Assembly (NCBI GenBank): GCA_958295665.1
Contig: OY282560.1
Span: 95,085,930 to 95,149,929 of the forward strand
Direction of reading: 5' to 3'
DNA length: 64,000 nucleotides
Origin: Tipula vernalis
Taxonomy: Eukaryota; Arthropoda; Insecta; Diptera; Tipulidae
Below the pieces are notes generated by a model, which made no database searches, had not been told where the DNA came from, and was given only the letters and a program-made list of their open reading frames with translations. Every line of letters begins with the position of its first letter. Position 1 is the first letter of the stretch. The translations under genes and the position numbers were made by a program. Below are positions 9,838-24,100 of this stretch, in pieces.

Positions 9838-10470
9838 AAATAATCGACCAATCAAAATGAAAATTGTCACAGCAATTACAGGTCCCGAAACCTATTGATA
9901 GAGGTATCAACCATCGTAATCGGACCATTTTAAATTTTTGCCGCCCAAAAACTTGTGGGCACAGTTGATTTTCAATAAAATTGAATTTTCTAAGAAATGT
10001 TTAGAAATAATCAAGCAATCAAAATAAAAATTGTCACAGCAATTACAGGTCCCGAAACCTATTGATAGAGGTATCAACCATCGTAATCGGACCATTTTAG
10101 ATTTTTGCCGCTCAAAAACTTGTGGGCTATAGGACAGTTGATTTTCAATAAAATTGAATTTTCTAAGAAATGTTTAGAAATAATCAAGCAATCAAAATGA
10201 AAATTGTCACAGCAATTACAGGTCCCGAAACCTATTGATAGAGGTATCAGCCATCGTAATCGGACCATTTTAGATTTTTGCCGCCCAAAAACTTGTGGGC
10301 TATAGCACAGTTGTTTTTCAATAAAATTGAATTTTCTAAGAAATGTTTAGAAATAATCGAGCAATCAAAATGAAAATTGTCACAGCAATTACAGGTCCCG
10401 AAACCTATTGATAAGGTATCAACTATCGTAATCGGACCATTTTAGATTTTTGCCGCCCAAAAACTTGTGG

Positions 10471-10500
10471 GCTATATCACAGCCCATTTTCAATTAAATT
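10471..10500 (+). other. Locally diverged patch inside one monomer
   Basis: The usual CTATAGCACAGTTGATTTTC is replaced here by CTATATCACAGCCCATTTTC, followed by CAATTAAATTG. TTGA has become CCCA and A119 has become T within 30 bp, while the flanks are ordinary satellite. The T119 change creates the extended IR3 dyad. The same monomer carries the 2-bp IR1 deletion near 10412, so this copy is unusually diverged overall. Confidence 0.7.
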
Positions 10501-10761
10501 GAATTTTCTAAGAAATGTTAAGAAATAATCGACCAATCAAAATGAAAATTGTCACAGCAATTACAGGTCCCGAAACCTATTGATAGAGGTATCAACCATC
10601 GTAATCGGACCATTTTAGATTTTTGCCGCCCAAAAACTTGTGGGCAGCACAGTTGTTTTTCAATAAAATTGAATTTTCTAAGAAATGTTTAGAAATAATC
10701 GAGCAATCAAAATGAAAATTGTCACAGCAATTACAGGTCCCGAAACCTATTGATAGAGGTA

Positions 10762-11970
10762 TCAACTATCGTAATCGGACCATTTTAGATTTTTGCCGCT
10801 CAAAAACTTGTGGGCTATAGCACAGTTGATTTTCAATAAAATTGAATTTTCTAAGAAATGTTTAGAAATAATCAAGCAATCAAAATGAAAATTGTCACAG
10901 CAATTACAGGTCCCGAAACATATTGATAGAGGTATCAACCATCGTAATCGGACCATTTTAGATTTTTGCCGCTCAAAAACTTGTGGGCTATAGCACAGTT
11001 GATTTTCAATAAAATTGAATTTTCTAAGAAATGTGTAGAAATAATCGACCAATCAAAATGAAAATTGTCACAGCAATTACAGGTCCCGAAACCTATTGAT
11101 AGAGGTATCAACCATCGTAATCGGACCATTTTAAATTTTTGCCGCCCAAAAACTTGTGGGCTATAGCTCAGTTGTTTTTCAATAAAATTGAATTTTCTAA
11201 GAAATGTTTAGAAATAATCGAGCAATCAAAATGAAAATTGTCACAGCAATTACAGGTCCCGAAACCTATTGATAGAGGTATCAGCCATTGTAATCGGACC
11301 ATTTTAGATTTTTGCCGCCCAAAAACTTGTGGGCTATAGCACAGTTGATTTTCAATAAAATTGAATTTTCTAAGAAATGTTTAGAAATAATCAAGCAATC
11401 AAAATGAAAATTGTCACAGCAATTACAGGTCCCGAAACCTATTGATAGAGGTATCAACCATCGTAATCAGACCATTTTAGATTTTTGCCGCCCAAAAACT
11501 TGTGGGTTATAGCACAGTTGATTTTCAATAAAATTGAATTTTCTAAGAAATGTTTAGAAATAATCAAGCAATCAAAATAAAAATTGTCACAGCAATTACA
11601 GGTCCCGAAACCTATTGATAGAGGTATCAACCATCGTAATCGGACCATTTTAGATTTTTGCCGCTCAAAAACTTGTGGGCTATAGCACAGTTGATTTTCA
11701 ATAAAATTGAATTTTCTAAGAAATGTTTAGAAATAATCAAGCAATCAAAATGAAAATTGTCACAGCAATTACAGGTCCCGAAACCTGTTGATAGAGGTAT
11801 CAACCATCGTAATCAGACCATTTTAGATTTTTGCCGCCCAAAAACTTGTGGGTTATAGCACAGTTGATTTTCAATAAAATTGAATTTTCTAAGAAATGTT
11901 TAGAAATAATCAAGCAATCAAAATAAAAATTGTCACAGCAATTACAGGTCCCGAAACCTATTGATAGAGG
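10762..11970 (+). repeat. Long-range duplicated block, left copy
   Basis: The monomer order GCCGCTC, ACATATTG, AAATTTTT with GCTCAG and GTTGTTTTT, CAGCCATTG, GGGTTATAG with AATAAAA is shared with about 25482-26690, roughly 14.7 kb away. The right copy contains one more monomer: its CAGCCATTG/GCTCAG/GTTAAG monomer and the following AATCAG/GCACAG/GTTTAG/ATCAAGC monomer are represented here by one copy (about 11245-11417) that starts like the first and ends like the second. Confidence 0.65.
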
Positions 11971-14900
11971 TATCAACCATCGTAATCGGACCATTTTAGA
12001 TTTTTGCCGCTCAAAAACTTGTGGGCTATAGCACAGTTGATTTTCAATAAAATTGAATTTTCTAAGAAATGTTTAGAAATAATCAAGCAATCAAAATGAA
12101 AATTGTCACAGCAATTACAGGTCCCGAAACCTATTGATAGAGGTATCAACCATCGTAATCAGACCATTTTAGATTTTTGCCGCTCAAAAACTTGTGGGCT
12201 ATAGCACAGTTGATTTTCAATAAAATGGAATTTTCTAAGAAATGTTTAGAAATAATCAAGCAATCAAAATGAAAATTGTCACAGCAATTACAGGTCCCGA
12301 AACCTATTGATAGAGGTATCAACCATCGTAATCAGACCATTTTAGATTTTTGCCGCCCAAAAACTTGTGGGTTATAGCACAGTTGATTTTCAATAAAATT
12401 AAATTTTCTAAGAAATGTTTAGAAATAATCAAGCAATCAAAATGAAAATTGTCACAGCAATTACAGGTACGGAAACCTATTGATAGAGGTATCAACCATC
12501 GTAATCGGACCATTTTAGATTTTGGCCGCCCAAAAACTTGTGGGCTATAGTACAGTTGATTTTCAATAAAATTGAATTTGCTAAGAAATGTTTAGAAATA
12601 ATTGAGCAATCAAAATGAAAATTGTCACAGCAATTACAGGTCCCGAAACCTATTGATAGAGGTATCAACCATCGTAATCGGACCATTTTAGATTTTTGCC
12701 GCCCAAAAACTTGTGGGCTACAGCACAGTTGATTTTCAATAAAATTGAATTTTCTAAGAAATGTTTAGAAATAATCAAGCAATCAAAATGAAAATTATCA
12801 CAGCAATTACAGGTCCCGAAACCTGTTGATAGAGGTATCAACCATCGTAGTCAGACCATTTTAGATTTTTGCCGCCCAAAAACTTGTGGGCTATAGCACA
12901 GTTGATTTTCAATAAAATTAAATTTTCTAAGAAATGTTTAGAAATAATCAAGCAATCAAAATGAAAATTGTCACAGCAATTACAGGTCCCGAAACCTATT
13001 GATAGAGGTATCAACCATCGTAATCGGACCATTTTAGATTTTTGCCGCCCAAAAACTTGTGGGCTATAGTACAGTTGATTTTCAATAAAATTGAATTTTC
13101 TAAGAAATGTTAAGAAATAATTGACCAATCAAAATGAAAATTGTCACAGCAATTACAGGTCCCGAAACCTGTTGATAGAGGTATCAACCATCGTAATCAG
13201 ACCATTTTAGATTTTTGCCGCCCAAAAACTTGTGGGCTATAGCACAGTTGATTTTCAATAAAATTGAATTTTCTAAGAAATGTTTAGAAATAATCAAGCA
13301 ATCAAAATGAAAATTGTCACAGCAATTACAGGTCCCATAACCTATTGATAGAGGTATCAACCATCGTAATCAGACCATTTTAGATTTTTGCCGCCCAAAA
13401 ACTTGTGGGCTATAGCACAGTTGATTTTCAATAAAATTGAATTTTCTAAGAAATGTTTAGAAATAATCAAGCAATCAAAATGAAAATTGTCACAGCAATT
13501 ACAGGTCCCGAAACCTATTGATAGAGGTATCAACCATCGTAATCGGACCATTTTAGATTTTGGCCGCCCAAAAACTTGTGGGCTATAGTACAGTTGATTT
13601 TCAATAAAATTGAATTTTCTAAGAAATGTTAAGAAATAATCGACCAATCAAAATGAAAATTGTCACAGCAATTACAGGTCCCGAAACCTATTGATAGAGG
13701 TATCAACCATCGTAATCGGACCATTTTAGATTTTTGCCGCCCAAAAACTTGTGGGCTATAGCACAGTTGTTTTTCAATAAAATTGAATTTTCTAAGAAAT
13801 GTTTAGAAATAATCAAGCAATCAAAATAAAAATTGTCACAGCAATTACAGGTCCCGAAACCTATTGATAGAGGTATCAACCATCGTAATCAGACCATTTC
13901 AGATTTTTGCCGCCCAAAAACTTGTGGGCTATAGCACAGTTGATTTTCAATAAAATTAAATTTTCTAAGAAATGTTTAGAAATAATCAAGCAATCAAAAT
14001 GAAAATTGTCACAGCAATTACAGGTCCCGAAACCTATTGATAGAGGTATCAACCATCGTAATCGGACCATTTTAGATTTTGGCCGCCCAAAAACTTGTGG
14101 GCTATAGTACAGTTGATTTTCAATAAAATTGAATTTGCTAAGAAATGTTAAGAAATAATCGACCAATCAAAATGAAAATTGTCACAGCAATTACAGGTCC
14201 CGAAACCTATTGATAGAGGTATCAACCATCGTAATCGGACCATTTTAGATTTTTGCCGCCCAAAAACTTGTGGGCTACAGCACAGTTGATTTTCAATAAA
14301 ATTGAATTTTCTAAGAAATGTTTAGAAATAATCAAGCAATCAAAATGAAAATTATCACAGCAATTACAGGTCCCGAAACCTGTTGATAGAGGTATCAACC
14401 ATCGTAGTCAGACCATTTTAGATTTTTGCCGCCCAAAAACTTGTGGGCTATAGCACAGTTGATTTTCAATAAAATTAAATTTTCTAAGAAATGTTTAGAA
14501 ATAATCAAGCAATCAAAATGAAAATTGTCACAGCAATTACAGGTCCCGAAACCTATTGATAGAGGTATCAACCATCGTAATCGGACCATTTTAGATTTTT
14601 GCCGCCCAAAAACTTGTGGGCTATAGTACAGTTGATTTTCAATAAAATTGAATTTTCTAAGAAATGTTAAGAAATAATCGACCAATCAAAATAAAAATTG
14701 TCACAGCAATTACAGGTCCCGAAACCTGTTGATAGAGGTATCAACCATCGTAATCAGACCATTTTAGATTTTTGCCGCCCAAAAACTTGTGGGCTATAGC
14801 ACAGTTGATTTTCAATAAAATTGAATTTTCTAAGAAATGTTTAGAAATAATCAAGCAATCAAAATGAAAATTGTCACAGCAATTACAGGTCCCGAAACCT

Positions 14901-16770
14901 ATTGATAGAGGTATCAACCATCGTAATCGGACCATTTTAGATTTTGGCCGCCCAAAAACTTGTGGGCTATAGTACAGTTGATTTTCAATAAAATTGAATT
15001 TTCTAAGAAATGTTAAGAAATAATCGACCAATCAAAATGAAAATTGTCACAGCAATTACAGGTCCCGAAACCTATTGATAGAGGTATCAACCATCGTAAT
15101 CGGACCATTTTAGATTTTTGCCGCCCAAAAACTTGTGGGCTATAGCACAGTTGTTTTTCAATAAAATTGAATTTTCTAAGAAATGTTTAGAAATAATCAA
15201 GCAATCAAAATAAAAATTGTCACAGCAATTACAGGTCCCGAAACCTATTGATAGAGGTATCAACCATCGTAATCAGACCATTTTAGATTTTTGCCGCTCA
15301 AAAACTTGTGGGCTATAGCACAGTTGATTTTCAATAAAATTGAATTTTCTAAGAAATGTTTAGAAATAATCAAGCAATCAAAATGAAAATTGTCACAGCA
15401 ATTACAGGTCCCATAACCTATTGATAGAGGTATCAACCATCGTAATCAGACCATTTTAGATTTTTGCCGCCCAAAAACTTGTGGGCTATAGCACAGTTGA
15501 TTTTCAATAAAATTGAATTTTCTAAGAAATGTTTAGAAATAATCAAGCAATCTAAATGAAAATTGTCACAGCAATTACAGGTCCCGAAACCTATTGATAG
15601 AGGTATCAACCATCGTAATCGGACCATTTTAGATTTTTGCCGCCCAAAAACTTGTGGGCTATAGTACAGTTGATTTTCAATTAAATTGAATTTTCTAAGA
15701 AATGTTAAGAAATAATCGACCAATCAAAATGAAAATTGTCACAGCAATTACAGGTCCCGAAACCTATTGATAGAGGTATCAACCATCGTAATCGGACCAT
15801 TTTAGATTTTTGCCGCCCAAAAACTTGTGGGCTATAGTACAGTTGATTTTCAATTAAATTGAATTTTCTAAGAAATGTTAAGAAATAATCGACCAATCAA
15901 AATGAAAATTGTCACAGCAATTACAGGTCCCGAAACCTGTTGATAGAGGTATCAACCATCGTAATCAGACCATTTTAAATTTTTGCCGCCCAAAAACTTG
16001 TGGGCTATAGCACAGTTGATTTTCAATAAAATTGAATTTTCTAAGAAATGTTTAGAAATAATCAAGCAATCAAAATGAAAATTGTCACAGCAATTACAGG
16101 TCCCATAACCTATTGATAGAGGTATCAACCATCGTAATCAGACCATTTTAGATTTTTGCCGCCCAAAAACTTGTGGGCTATAGCACAGTTGATTTTCAAT
16201 AAAATTGAATTTTCTAAGAAATGTTTAGAAATAATCAAGCAATCAAAATGAAAATTGTCACAGCAATTACAGGTCCCGAAACCTATTGATAGAGGTATCA
16301 ACCATCGTAATCGGACCATTTTAGATTTTGGCCGCCCAAAAACTTGTGGGCTATAGTACAGTTGATTTTCAATAAAATTGAATTTTCTAAGAAATGTTAA
16401 GAAATAATCGACCAATCAAAATGAAAATTGTCACAGCAATTACAGGTCCCGAAACCTATTGATAGAGGTATCAACCATCGTAATCGGACCATTTTAGATT
16501 TTTGCCGCCCAAAAACTTGTGGGCTATAGCACAGTTGTTTTTCAATAAAATTGAATTTTCTAAGAAATGTTTAGAAATAATCAAGCAATCAAAATAAAAA
16601 TTGTCACAGCAATTACAGGTCCCGAAACCTATTGATAGAGGTATCAACCATCGTAATCAGACCATTTTAGATTTTTGCCGCTCAAAAACTTGTGGGCTAT
16701 AGCACAGTTGATTTTCAATAAAATTGAATTTTCTAAGAAATGTTTAGAAATAATCAAGCAATCAAAATGA

Positions 16771-19700
16771 AAATTGTCACAGCAATTACAGGTCCCGAAA
16801 CCTATTGATAGAGGTATCAACCATCGTAATCAGACCATTTTAGATTTTTGCCGCTCAAAAACTTGTGGGCTATAGCACAGTTGATTTTCAATAAAATTGA
16901 ATTTTCTAAGAAATGTTTAGAAATAATCAAGCAATCAAAATGAAAATTGTCACAGCAATTACAGGTCCCGAAACCTGTTGATAGAGGTATCAACCATCGT
17001 AATCGGACCATTTTAGATTTTGGCCGCCCAAAAACTTGTGGGCTATAGTACAGTTGATTTTCAATAAAATTGAATTTTCTAAGAAATGTTTAGAAATAAT
17101 CAAGCAATCAAAATAAAAATTATCACAGCAATTACAGGTCCCGAAACCTGTTGATAGAGGTATCAACCATCGTAGTCAGACCATTTTAGATTTTTGCCGC
17201 CCAAAAACTTGTGGGCTATAGCACAGTTGATTTTCAATAAAATTAAATTTTCTAAGAAATGTTTAGAAATAATCAAGCAATCAAAATGAAAATTGTCACA
17301 GCAATTACAGGTCCCGAAACCTATTGATAGAGGTATCAACCATCGTAATCGGACCATTTCAGATTTTTGCCGCCCAAAAACTTGTGGGCTATAGTACAGT
17401 TGATTTTCAATAAAATTGAATTTTCTAAGAAATGTTTAGAAATAATCGACCAATCAAAATGAAAATTGTCACAGCAATTACAGGTCCCGAAACCTGTTGA
17501 TAGAGGTATCAACCATCGTAATCAGACCATTTTAGATTTTTGCCGCCCAAAAACTTGTGGGCTATAGCACAGTTGATTTTCAATAAAATTAAATTTTCTA
17601 AGAAATGTTTAGAAATAATCAAGCAATCAAAATGAAAATTATCACAGCAATTACAGGTCCCGAAACCTGTTGATAGAGGTATCAACCATCGTAGTCAGAC
17701 CATTTTAGATTTTTGCCGCCCAAAAACTTGTGGGCTATAGCACAGTTGATTTTCAATAAAATTAAATTTTCTAAGAAATGTTTAGAAATAATCAAGCAAT
17801 CAAAATGAAAATTGTCACAGCAATTACAGGTCCCATAACCTATTGATAGAGGTATCAACCATCGTAATCAGACCATTTTAGATTTTTGCCGCCCAAAAAC
17901 TTGTGGGTTATAGCACAGTTGATTTTCAATAAAATTAAATTTTCTAAGAAATGTTTAGAAATAATCAAGCAATCAAAATGAAAATTGTCACAGCAATTAC
18001 AGGTCCCGAAACCTATTGATAGAGGTATCAACCATCGTAATCGGACCATTTTAGATTTTGGCCGCCCAAAAACTTGTGGGCTATAGTACAGTTGATTTTC
18101 AATAAAATTGAATTTGCTAAGAAATGTTAAGAAATAATCGACCAATCAAAATGAAAATTGTCACAGCAATTACAGGTCCCGAAACCTATTGATAGAGGTA
18201 TCAACCATCGTAATCGGACCATTTTAGATTTTTGCCGCCCAAAAACTTGTGGGCTACAGCACAGTTGATTTTCAATAAAATTGAATTTTCTAAGAAATGT
18301 TTAGAAATAATCAAGCAATCAAAATGAAAATTGTCACAGCAATTACAGGTCCCGAAACCTATTGATAGAGGTATCAACCATCGTAATCGGACCATTTTAG
18401 ATTTTGGCCGCCCAAAAACTTGTGGGCTATAGTACAGTTGATTTTCAATAAAATTGAATTTTCTAAGAAATGTTAAGAAATAATCGACCAATCAAAATGA
18501 AAATTGTCACAGCAATTACAGGTCCCGAAACCTATTGATAGAGGTATCAACCATCGTAATCGGACCATTTTAGATTTTGGCCGCCCAAAAACTTGTGGGC
18601 TATAGTACAGTTGATTTTCAATAAAATTGAATTTTCTAAGAAATGTTAAGAAATAATCGACCAATCAAAATGAAAATTGTCACAGCAATTACAGGTCCCG
18701 AAACCTATTGATAGAGGTATCAACCATCGTAATCGGACCATTTTAGATTTTTGCCGCCCAAAAACTTGTGGGCTATAGCACAGTTGTTTTTCAATAAAAT
18801 TGAATTTTCTAAGAAATGTTTAGAAATAATCAAGCAATCAAAATAAAAATTGTCACAGCAATTACAGGTCCCGAAACCTATTGATAGAGGTATCAACCAT
18901 CGTAATCAGACCATTTTAGATTTTTGCCGCTCAAAAACTTGTGGGCTATAGCACAGTTGATTTTCAATAAAATTGAATTTTCTAAGAAATGTTTAGAAAT
19001 AATCAAGCAATCAAAATGAAAATTGTCACAGCAATTACAGGTCCCGAAACCTGTTGATAGAGGTATCAACCATCGTAATCGGACCATTTTAGATTTTGGC
19101 CGCCCAAAAACTTGTGGGCTATAGTACAGTTGATTTTCAATAAAATTGAATTTTCTAAGAAATGTTTAGAAATAATCAAGCAATCAAAATAAAAATTATC
19201 ACAGCAATTACAGGTCCCGAAACCTGTTGATAGAGGTATCAACCATCGTAGTCAGACCATTTTAGATTTTTGCCGCCCAAAAACTTGTGGGCTATAGCAC
19301 AGTTGATTTTCAATAAAATTAAATTTTCTAAGAAATGTTTAGAAATAATCAAGCAATCAAAATGAAAATTGTCACAGCAATTACAGGTCCCGAAACCTAT
19401 TGATAGAGGTATCAACCATCGTAATCGGACCATTTTAGATTTTTGCCGCCCAAAAACTTGTGGGCTATAGTACAGTTGATTTTCAATAAAATTGAATTTT
19501 CTAAGAAATGTTTAGAAATAATCGACCAATCAAAATGAAAATTGTCACAGCAATTACAGGTCCCGAAACCTGTTGATAGAGGTATCAACCATCGTAATCA
19601 GACCATTTTAGATTTTTGCCGCCCAAAAACTTGTGGGCTATAGCACAGTTGATTTTCAATAAAATTAAATTTTCTAAGAAATGTTTAGAAATAATCAAGC

Positions 19701-21125
19701 AATCAAAATGAAAATTATCACAGCAATTACAGGTCCCGAAACCTGTTGATAGAGGTATCAACCATCGTAGTCAGACCATTTTAGATTTTTGCCGCCCAAA
19801 AACTTGTGGGCTATAGCACAGTTGATTTTCAATAAAATTAAATTTTCTAAGAAATGTTTAGAAATAATCAAGCAATCAAAATGAAAATTGTCACAGCAAT
19901 TACAGGTCCCATAACCTATTGATAGAGGTATCAACCATCGTAATCAGACCATTTTAGATTTTTGCCGCCCAAAAACTTGTGGGTTATAGCACAGTTGATT
20001 TTCAATAAAATTAAATTTTCTAAGAAATGTTTAGAAATAATCAAGCAATCAAAATGAAAATTGTCACAGCAATTACAGGTCCCGAAACCTATTGATAGAG
20101 GTATCAACCATCGTAATCGGACCATTTTAGATTTTGGCCGCCCAAAAACTTGTGGGCTATAGTACAGTTGATTTTCAATAAAATTGAATTTGCTAAGAAA
20201 TGTTAAGAAATAATCGACCAATCAAAATGAAAATTGTCACAGCAATTACAGGTCCCGAAACCTATTGATAGAGGTATCAACCATCGTAATCGGACCATTT
20301 TAGATTTTTGCCGCCCAAAAACTTGTGGGCTACAGCACAGTTGATTTTCAATAAAATTGAATTTTCTAAGAAATGTTTAGAAATAATCAAGCAATCAAAA
20401 TGAAAATTGTCACAGCAATTACAGGTCCCGAAACCTATTGATAGAGGTATCAACCATCGTAATCGGACCATTTTAGATTTTGGCCGCCCAAAAACTTGTG
20501 GGCTATAGTACAGTTGATTTTCAATAAAATTGAATTTTCTAAGAAATGTTAAGAAATAATCGACCAATCAAAATGAAAATTGTCACAGCAATTACAGGTC
20601 CCGAAACCTATTGATAGAGGTATCAACCATCGTAATCGGACCATTTTAGATTTTGGCCGCCCAAAAACTTGTGGGCTATAGTACAGTTGATTTTCAATAA
20701 AATTGAATTTTCTAAGAAATGTTAAGAAATAATCGACCAATCAAAATGAAAATTGTCACAGCAATTACAGGTCCCGAAACCTATTGATAGAGGTATCAAC
20801 CATCGTAATCGGACCATTTTAGATTTTTGCCGCCCAAAAACTTGTGGGCTATAGCACAGTTGTTTTTCAATAAAATTGAATTTTCTAAGAAATGTTTAGA
20901 AATAATCAAGCAATCAAAATAAAAATTGTCACAGCAATTACAGGTCCCGAAACCTATTGATAGAGGTATCAACCATCGTAATCAGACCATTTTAGATTTT
21001 TGCCGCTCAAAAACTTGTGGGCTATAGCACAGTTGATTTTCAATAAAATTGAATTTTCTAAGAAATGTTTAGAAATAATCAAGCAATCAAAATGAAAATT
21101 GTCACAGCAATTACAGGTCCCGAAA
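16771..21125 (+). repeat. 12-monomer (2076-bp) tandem higher-order repeat, 2.1 copies
   Basis: The unit 16771-18846 is repeated at 18847-20922 and the first ~200 bp again to about 21125. Comparing the first two copies by eye I find a single substitution (CATTTCAG near 17350 against CATTTTAG near 19426). Shared rare features include AATAAAAATTATCAC ends (17105, 19181), CCATAACC monomers (17836, 19912), GAATTTGCT monomers and two consecutive identical TTGGCC/GTACAG/GTTAAG monomers. The similarity ends at CCTGTTG/AATCGG against CCTATTG/AATCAG. This is the cleanest long tandem duplication in domain 1. Confidence 0.88.
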
Positions 21126-24100
21126 CCTATTGATAGAGGTATCAACCATCGTAATCAGACCATTTTAGATTTTTGCCGCTCAAAAACTTGTGGGCTATAG
21201 CACAGTTGATTTTCAATAAAATTGAATTTTCTAAGAAATGTTTAGAAATAATCAAGCAATCAAAATGAAAATTGTCACAGCAATAACAGGTCCCGAAACC
21301 TATTGATAGAGGTATCAACCATCGTAATCAGACCATTTTAGATTTTTGCCGCCCAAAAACTTGTGGGCTATAGCACAGTTGATTTTCAATAAAATTAAAT
21401 TTTCTAAGAAATGTTTAGAAATAATCAAGCAATCAAAATGAAAATTGTCACAGCAATTACAGGTCCCGAAACCTATTGATAGAGGTATCAACCATCGTAA
21501 TCGGACCATTTTAGATTTTTGCCGCCCAAAAACTTGTGGGCTATAGTACAGTTGATTTTCAATAAAATTGAATTTTCTAAGAAATGTTTAGAAATAATCG
21601 ACCAATCAAAATGAAAATTGTCACAGCAATTACAGGTCCCGAAACCTGTTGATAGAGGTATCAACCATCGTAGTCAGACCATTTTAGATTTTTGCCGCCC
21701 AAAAACTTGTGGGCTATAGTACAGTTGATTTTCAATAAAATTGAATTTTCTAAGAAATGTTTAGAAATAATCAAGCAATCAAAATGAAAATTATCACAGC
21801 AATTACAGGTCCCGAAACCTGTTGATAGAGGTATCAACCATCGTAGTCAGACCATTTTAGATTTTTGCCGCCCAAAAACTTGTGGGCTATAGCACAGTTG
21901 ATTTTCAATAAAATTAAATTTTCTAAGATCTAAGAAATGTTTAGAAATAATCAAGCAATCATAATGAAAATTGTCACAGCAATTACAGGTCCCGAAACCT
22001 ATTGATAGAGGTATCAACCATCGTAATCGGACCATTTTAGATTTTTGCCGCCCAAAAACTTGTGGGCTATAGTACAGTTGATTTTCAATAAAATTGAATT
22101 TTCTAAGAAATGTTAAGAAATAATCGACCAATCAAAATGAAAATTGTCACAGCAATTACAGGTCCCGAAACCTGTTGATAGAGGTATCAACCATCGTAAT
22201 CAGACCATTTTAGATTTTTGCCGCCCAAAAACTTGTGGGCTATAGCACAGTTGATTTTCAATAAAATTGAATTTTCTAAGAAATGTTTAGAAATAATCAA
22301 GCAATCAAAATGAAAATTGTCACAGCAATTACAGGTCCCATAACCTATTGATAGAGGTATCAACCATCGTAATCAGACCATTTTAGATTTTTGCCGCCCA
22401 AAAACTTGTGGGCTATAGTACAGTTGATTTTCAATAAAATTGAATTTTCTAAGAAATGTTAAGAAATAATCGACCAATCAAAATGAAAATTGTCACAGCA
22501 ATTACAGGTCCCGAAACCTGTTGATAGAGGTATCAACCATCGTAATCAGACCATTTTAGATTTTTGCCGCCCAAAAACTTGTGGGCTATAGCACAGTTGA
22601 TTTTCAATAAAATTGAATTTTCTAAGAAATGTTTAGAAATAATCAAGCAATCAAAATGAAAATTGTCACAGCAATTACAGGTCCCATAACCTATTGATAG
22701 AGGTATCAACCATCGTAATCAGACCATTTTAGATTTTTGCCGCCCAAAAACTTGTGGGTTATTGCACAGTTGATTTTCAATAAAATTGAATTTTCTAAGA
22801 AATGTTTAGAAATAATCAAGCAATCAAAATGAAAATTGTCACAGCAATTACAGGTCCCATAACCTATTGATAGAGGTATCAACCATCGTAATCAGACCAT
22901 TTTAGATTTTTGCCGCCCAAAAACTTGTGGGCTATAGCACAGTTGATTTTCAATAAAATTGAATTTTCTAAGAAATGTTTAGAAATAATCAAGCAATCAA
23001 AATGAAAATTATCACAGCAATTACAGGTCCCGAAACCTGTTGATAGAGGTATCAACCATCGTAGTCAGACCATTTTAGATTTTTGCCGCCCAAAAACTTG
23101 TGGGCTATAGCACAGTTGATTTTCAATAAAATTAAATTTTCTAAGATCTAAGAAATGTTTAGAAATAATCAAGCAATCAAAATGAAAATTGTCACAGCAA
23201 TTACAGGTCCCGAAACCTATTGATAGAGGTATCAACCATCGTAATCGGACCATTTTAGATTTTTGCCGCCCAAAAACTTGTGGGCTATAGTACAGTTGAT
23301 TTTCAATAAAATTGAATTTTCTAAGAAATGTTAAGAAATAATCGACCAATCAAAATGAAAATTGTCACAGCAATTACAGGTCCCGAAACCTGTTGATAGA
23401 GGTATCAACCATCGTAATCAGACCATTTTAGATTTTTGCCGCCCAAAAACTTGTGGGCTATAGCACAGTTGATTTTCAATAAAATTGAATTTTCTAAGAA
23501 ATGTTTAGAAATAATCAAGCAATCAAAATGAAAATTGTCACAGCAATTACAGGTCCCATAACCTATTGATAGAGGTATCAACCATCGTAATCAGACCATT
23601 TTAGATTTTTGCCGCCCAAAAACTTGTGGGCTATAGCACAGTTGATTTTCAATAAAATTGAATTTTCTAAGAAATGTTTAGAAATAATCGACCAATCAAA
23701 ATGAAAATTGTCACAGCAATTACAGGTCCCGAAACCTATTGATAGAGGTATCAACCATCGTAATCGGACCATTTTAGATTTTTGCCGCCCAAAAACTTGT
23801 GGGCTATAGCACAGTTGTTTTTCAATAAAATTGAATTTTCTAAGAAATGTTTAGAAATAATCAAGCAATCAAAATGAAAATTGTCACAGCAATTACAGGT
23901 CCCGAAACCTATTGATAGAGGTATCAGCCATCGTAATCGGACCATTTTAGATTTTTGCCGCCCAAAAACTTGTGGGCTATAGCACAGTTGTTTTTCAATA
24001 AAATTGAATTTTCTAAGAAATGTTTAGAAATAATCGAGCAATCAAAATGAAAATTGTCACAGCAATTACAGGTCCCGAAACCTATTGATAGAGGTATCAG
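21126..24100 (+). repeat. Satellite segment with a 7-monomer repeat marked by a 7-bp insertion
   Basis: The monomers near 21790 and 23008 are both A-type and both carry CTAAGATCTAAG, a 7-bp insertion, near 21923-21937 and 23141-23154. Their spacing is 1218 bp, that is 7 x 173 plus the 7 inserted bases. The following GTACAG, CCTGTTG and CCATAACC monomers also correspond for roughly 0.6 kb. One ATCATAATG variant near 21962 separates the copies. These are the last A-type (GTAGTCAG) monomers seen in the window. Confidence 0.78.

Larger units (their letters stand above)
9838..16770 (+). repeat. Mixed satellite monomers with several indel-bearing and hybrid copies
   Basis: This 6.9-kb segment has monomers with a 6-bp deletion (GGGCACAG near 9960), a 2-bp deletion inside IR1 (GATAAGG near 10412), a diverged patch (10471-10500) and a 3-bp deletion (GGGCAGCACAG near 10644). 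From about 13139 it reuses a four-monomer order: CCTGTTG/AATCAG, then CCATAACC, then TTGGCC/GTACAG/GTTAAG, then GTTGTTTTT with an AATAAAA end. That order returns near 15906 at an offset of 2768 bp, the same 16-monomer offset seen further left. Two adjacent near-identical monomers with the T119 variant lie at about 15566-15911, suggesting a single-monomer duplication. Confidence 0.75.
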
